Source: Crotophaga sulcirostris (lineage: Eukaryota; Chordata; Aves; Cuculiformes; Crotophagidae). From it: a stretch of 64,000 bases of DNA. Location of the stretch: the NCBI GenBank assembly GCA_013397455.1, contig VYZB01000384.1, positions 539,929-603,928 of the forward strand, written 5' to 3'. The notes under the pieces were generated by a model. That model worked only from the letters and a program-made list of their open reading frames with translations, was not told the DNA's origin and ran no database searches. Position 1 is the first letter of the stretch; each line of letters opens with the position of its first letter. A program made the translations under genes and the position numbers. Below are positions 63,596 to 64,000 of this stretch, piece by piece.

Positions 63596-64000
63596 AAACC
63601 TCCCCAAAACCCAACAAAAAGGCCTCAAATCAAACCCCCAAAACTAGAAAAGAATAATAGAAGAAAGAAAAAAGATTTTGGATAGGGGCATTTAGCAGTT
63701 TTCCAAATAGTCGATTACCTACACTTCTGTTTTAATCAGTACTTTTCTTGCTTCTCCTATTCCACACGTAGCAGTCAATCCAGAAGTCTAGCACCAAAGG
63801 TGTGTTTTTCAAAAATATTCTTTGTGCTTTAGGAATCATTCAGTCAAGAAGGTGACAAACCAGACATTCAATACAGTCTTAACACCAGATGTTCCACTAA
63901 AATCATAGTGGATGTACCCAGGTTCCCACCTCTTCATCCGTGTTCCTCCCTTATGCACCTGATACCCATGAGAGACTTCAGGCATTCACATTGCTGTATG
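63596..64000. other. Non-coding DNA at the window end
   Basis: No gene is seen. The first 80 bases are A/C-rich (CCTCCCCAAAACCCAACAAA), possibly low-complexity, and the rest is ordinary unique sequence. Confidence 0.5.

Noticed and set aside
1..64000. tRNA, rRNA, CRISPR arrays or bacterial-type operons
   Set aside because: None seen. The sequence is vertebrate non-coding DNA without spaced direct repeats or dense coding.

Overview
The window looks like nuclear DNA from a bird. It contains several CR1 LINE pieces, including two with the avian 3' tails built on 8-base units (ATTCTATG-type and a CACAGTAT-type variant). It also holds a solo LTR that resembles the avian ERVL LTR family, and faint MIR/CORE-type SINE relics of the sort left in all amniotes. 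The CACAGTAT-tailed CR1 copies suggest a neoavian bird, but the species cannot be fixed from this sequence. Overall the DNA is AT-rich and intron- or desert-like, with no complete protein-coding gene. No open frame has a recognisable protein apart from fragments of CR1 ORF2, and the longest frames (about 200 and 190 codons) are close to what chance gives in 64 kb.

Layout. 1-1.5 kb is unique, moderately CpG-bearing sequence leading into a GC-rich CpG island at about 1.50-1.85 kb. The island has two opposed CCAAT boxes, a run of 20 C and a G-rich block. It is followed within about 50 bases by a composite CR1 insertion (1.89-2.27 kb) and a second, opposed CR1 tail (2.30-2.40 kb). From 2.4 to 15 kb there is AT-rich unique sequence with a few ancient repeat relics. 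At 15.0-15.65 kb two CR1 fragments meet 3' to 3', one of them holding about 146 open codons of reverse transcriptase. Two CR1 tails lie at 21.3 and 22.5 kb.

The most gene-like spot is 23,545-23,710 on the + strand. A branch-point-like sequence, a polypyrimidine tract and an AG precede a GC-rich segment. That segment carries an in-frame stop, a 21-codon upstream ORF whose TAA overlaps the next ATG, and then a strong-context ATG opening a peptide (MGNIESSK...) with an N-myristoylation signature, before a possible GT donor. A plausible reading is that the CpG island is the promoter and non-coding first exon of a long gene, this is its first coding exon, and the remaining exons lie outside the window. 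That link is inference.

From 24 to 64 kb the sequence is again non-coding. It includes a CpG-bearing block ending in a poly-A run (27.7-28.4 kb) with a strong small hairpin, the ERVL-type solo LTR (37.47-37.99 kb, - strand), two MIR-like relics, simple repeats, and several homeodomain-, POU- or FOX-site-rich stretches that look like candidate conserved enhancers (24.1, 31.9, 32.8, 47.2 and 61.2 kb). Conservation cannot be tested here. One single N (8257) and one 13-base N run (63,583-63,595) are assembly gaps. No novel multi-gene system, CRISPR array or RNA gene was seen.
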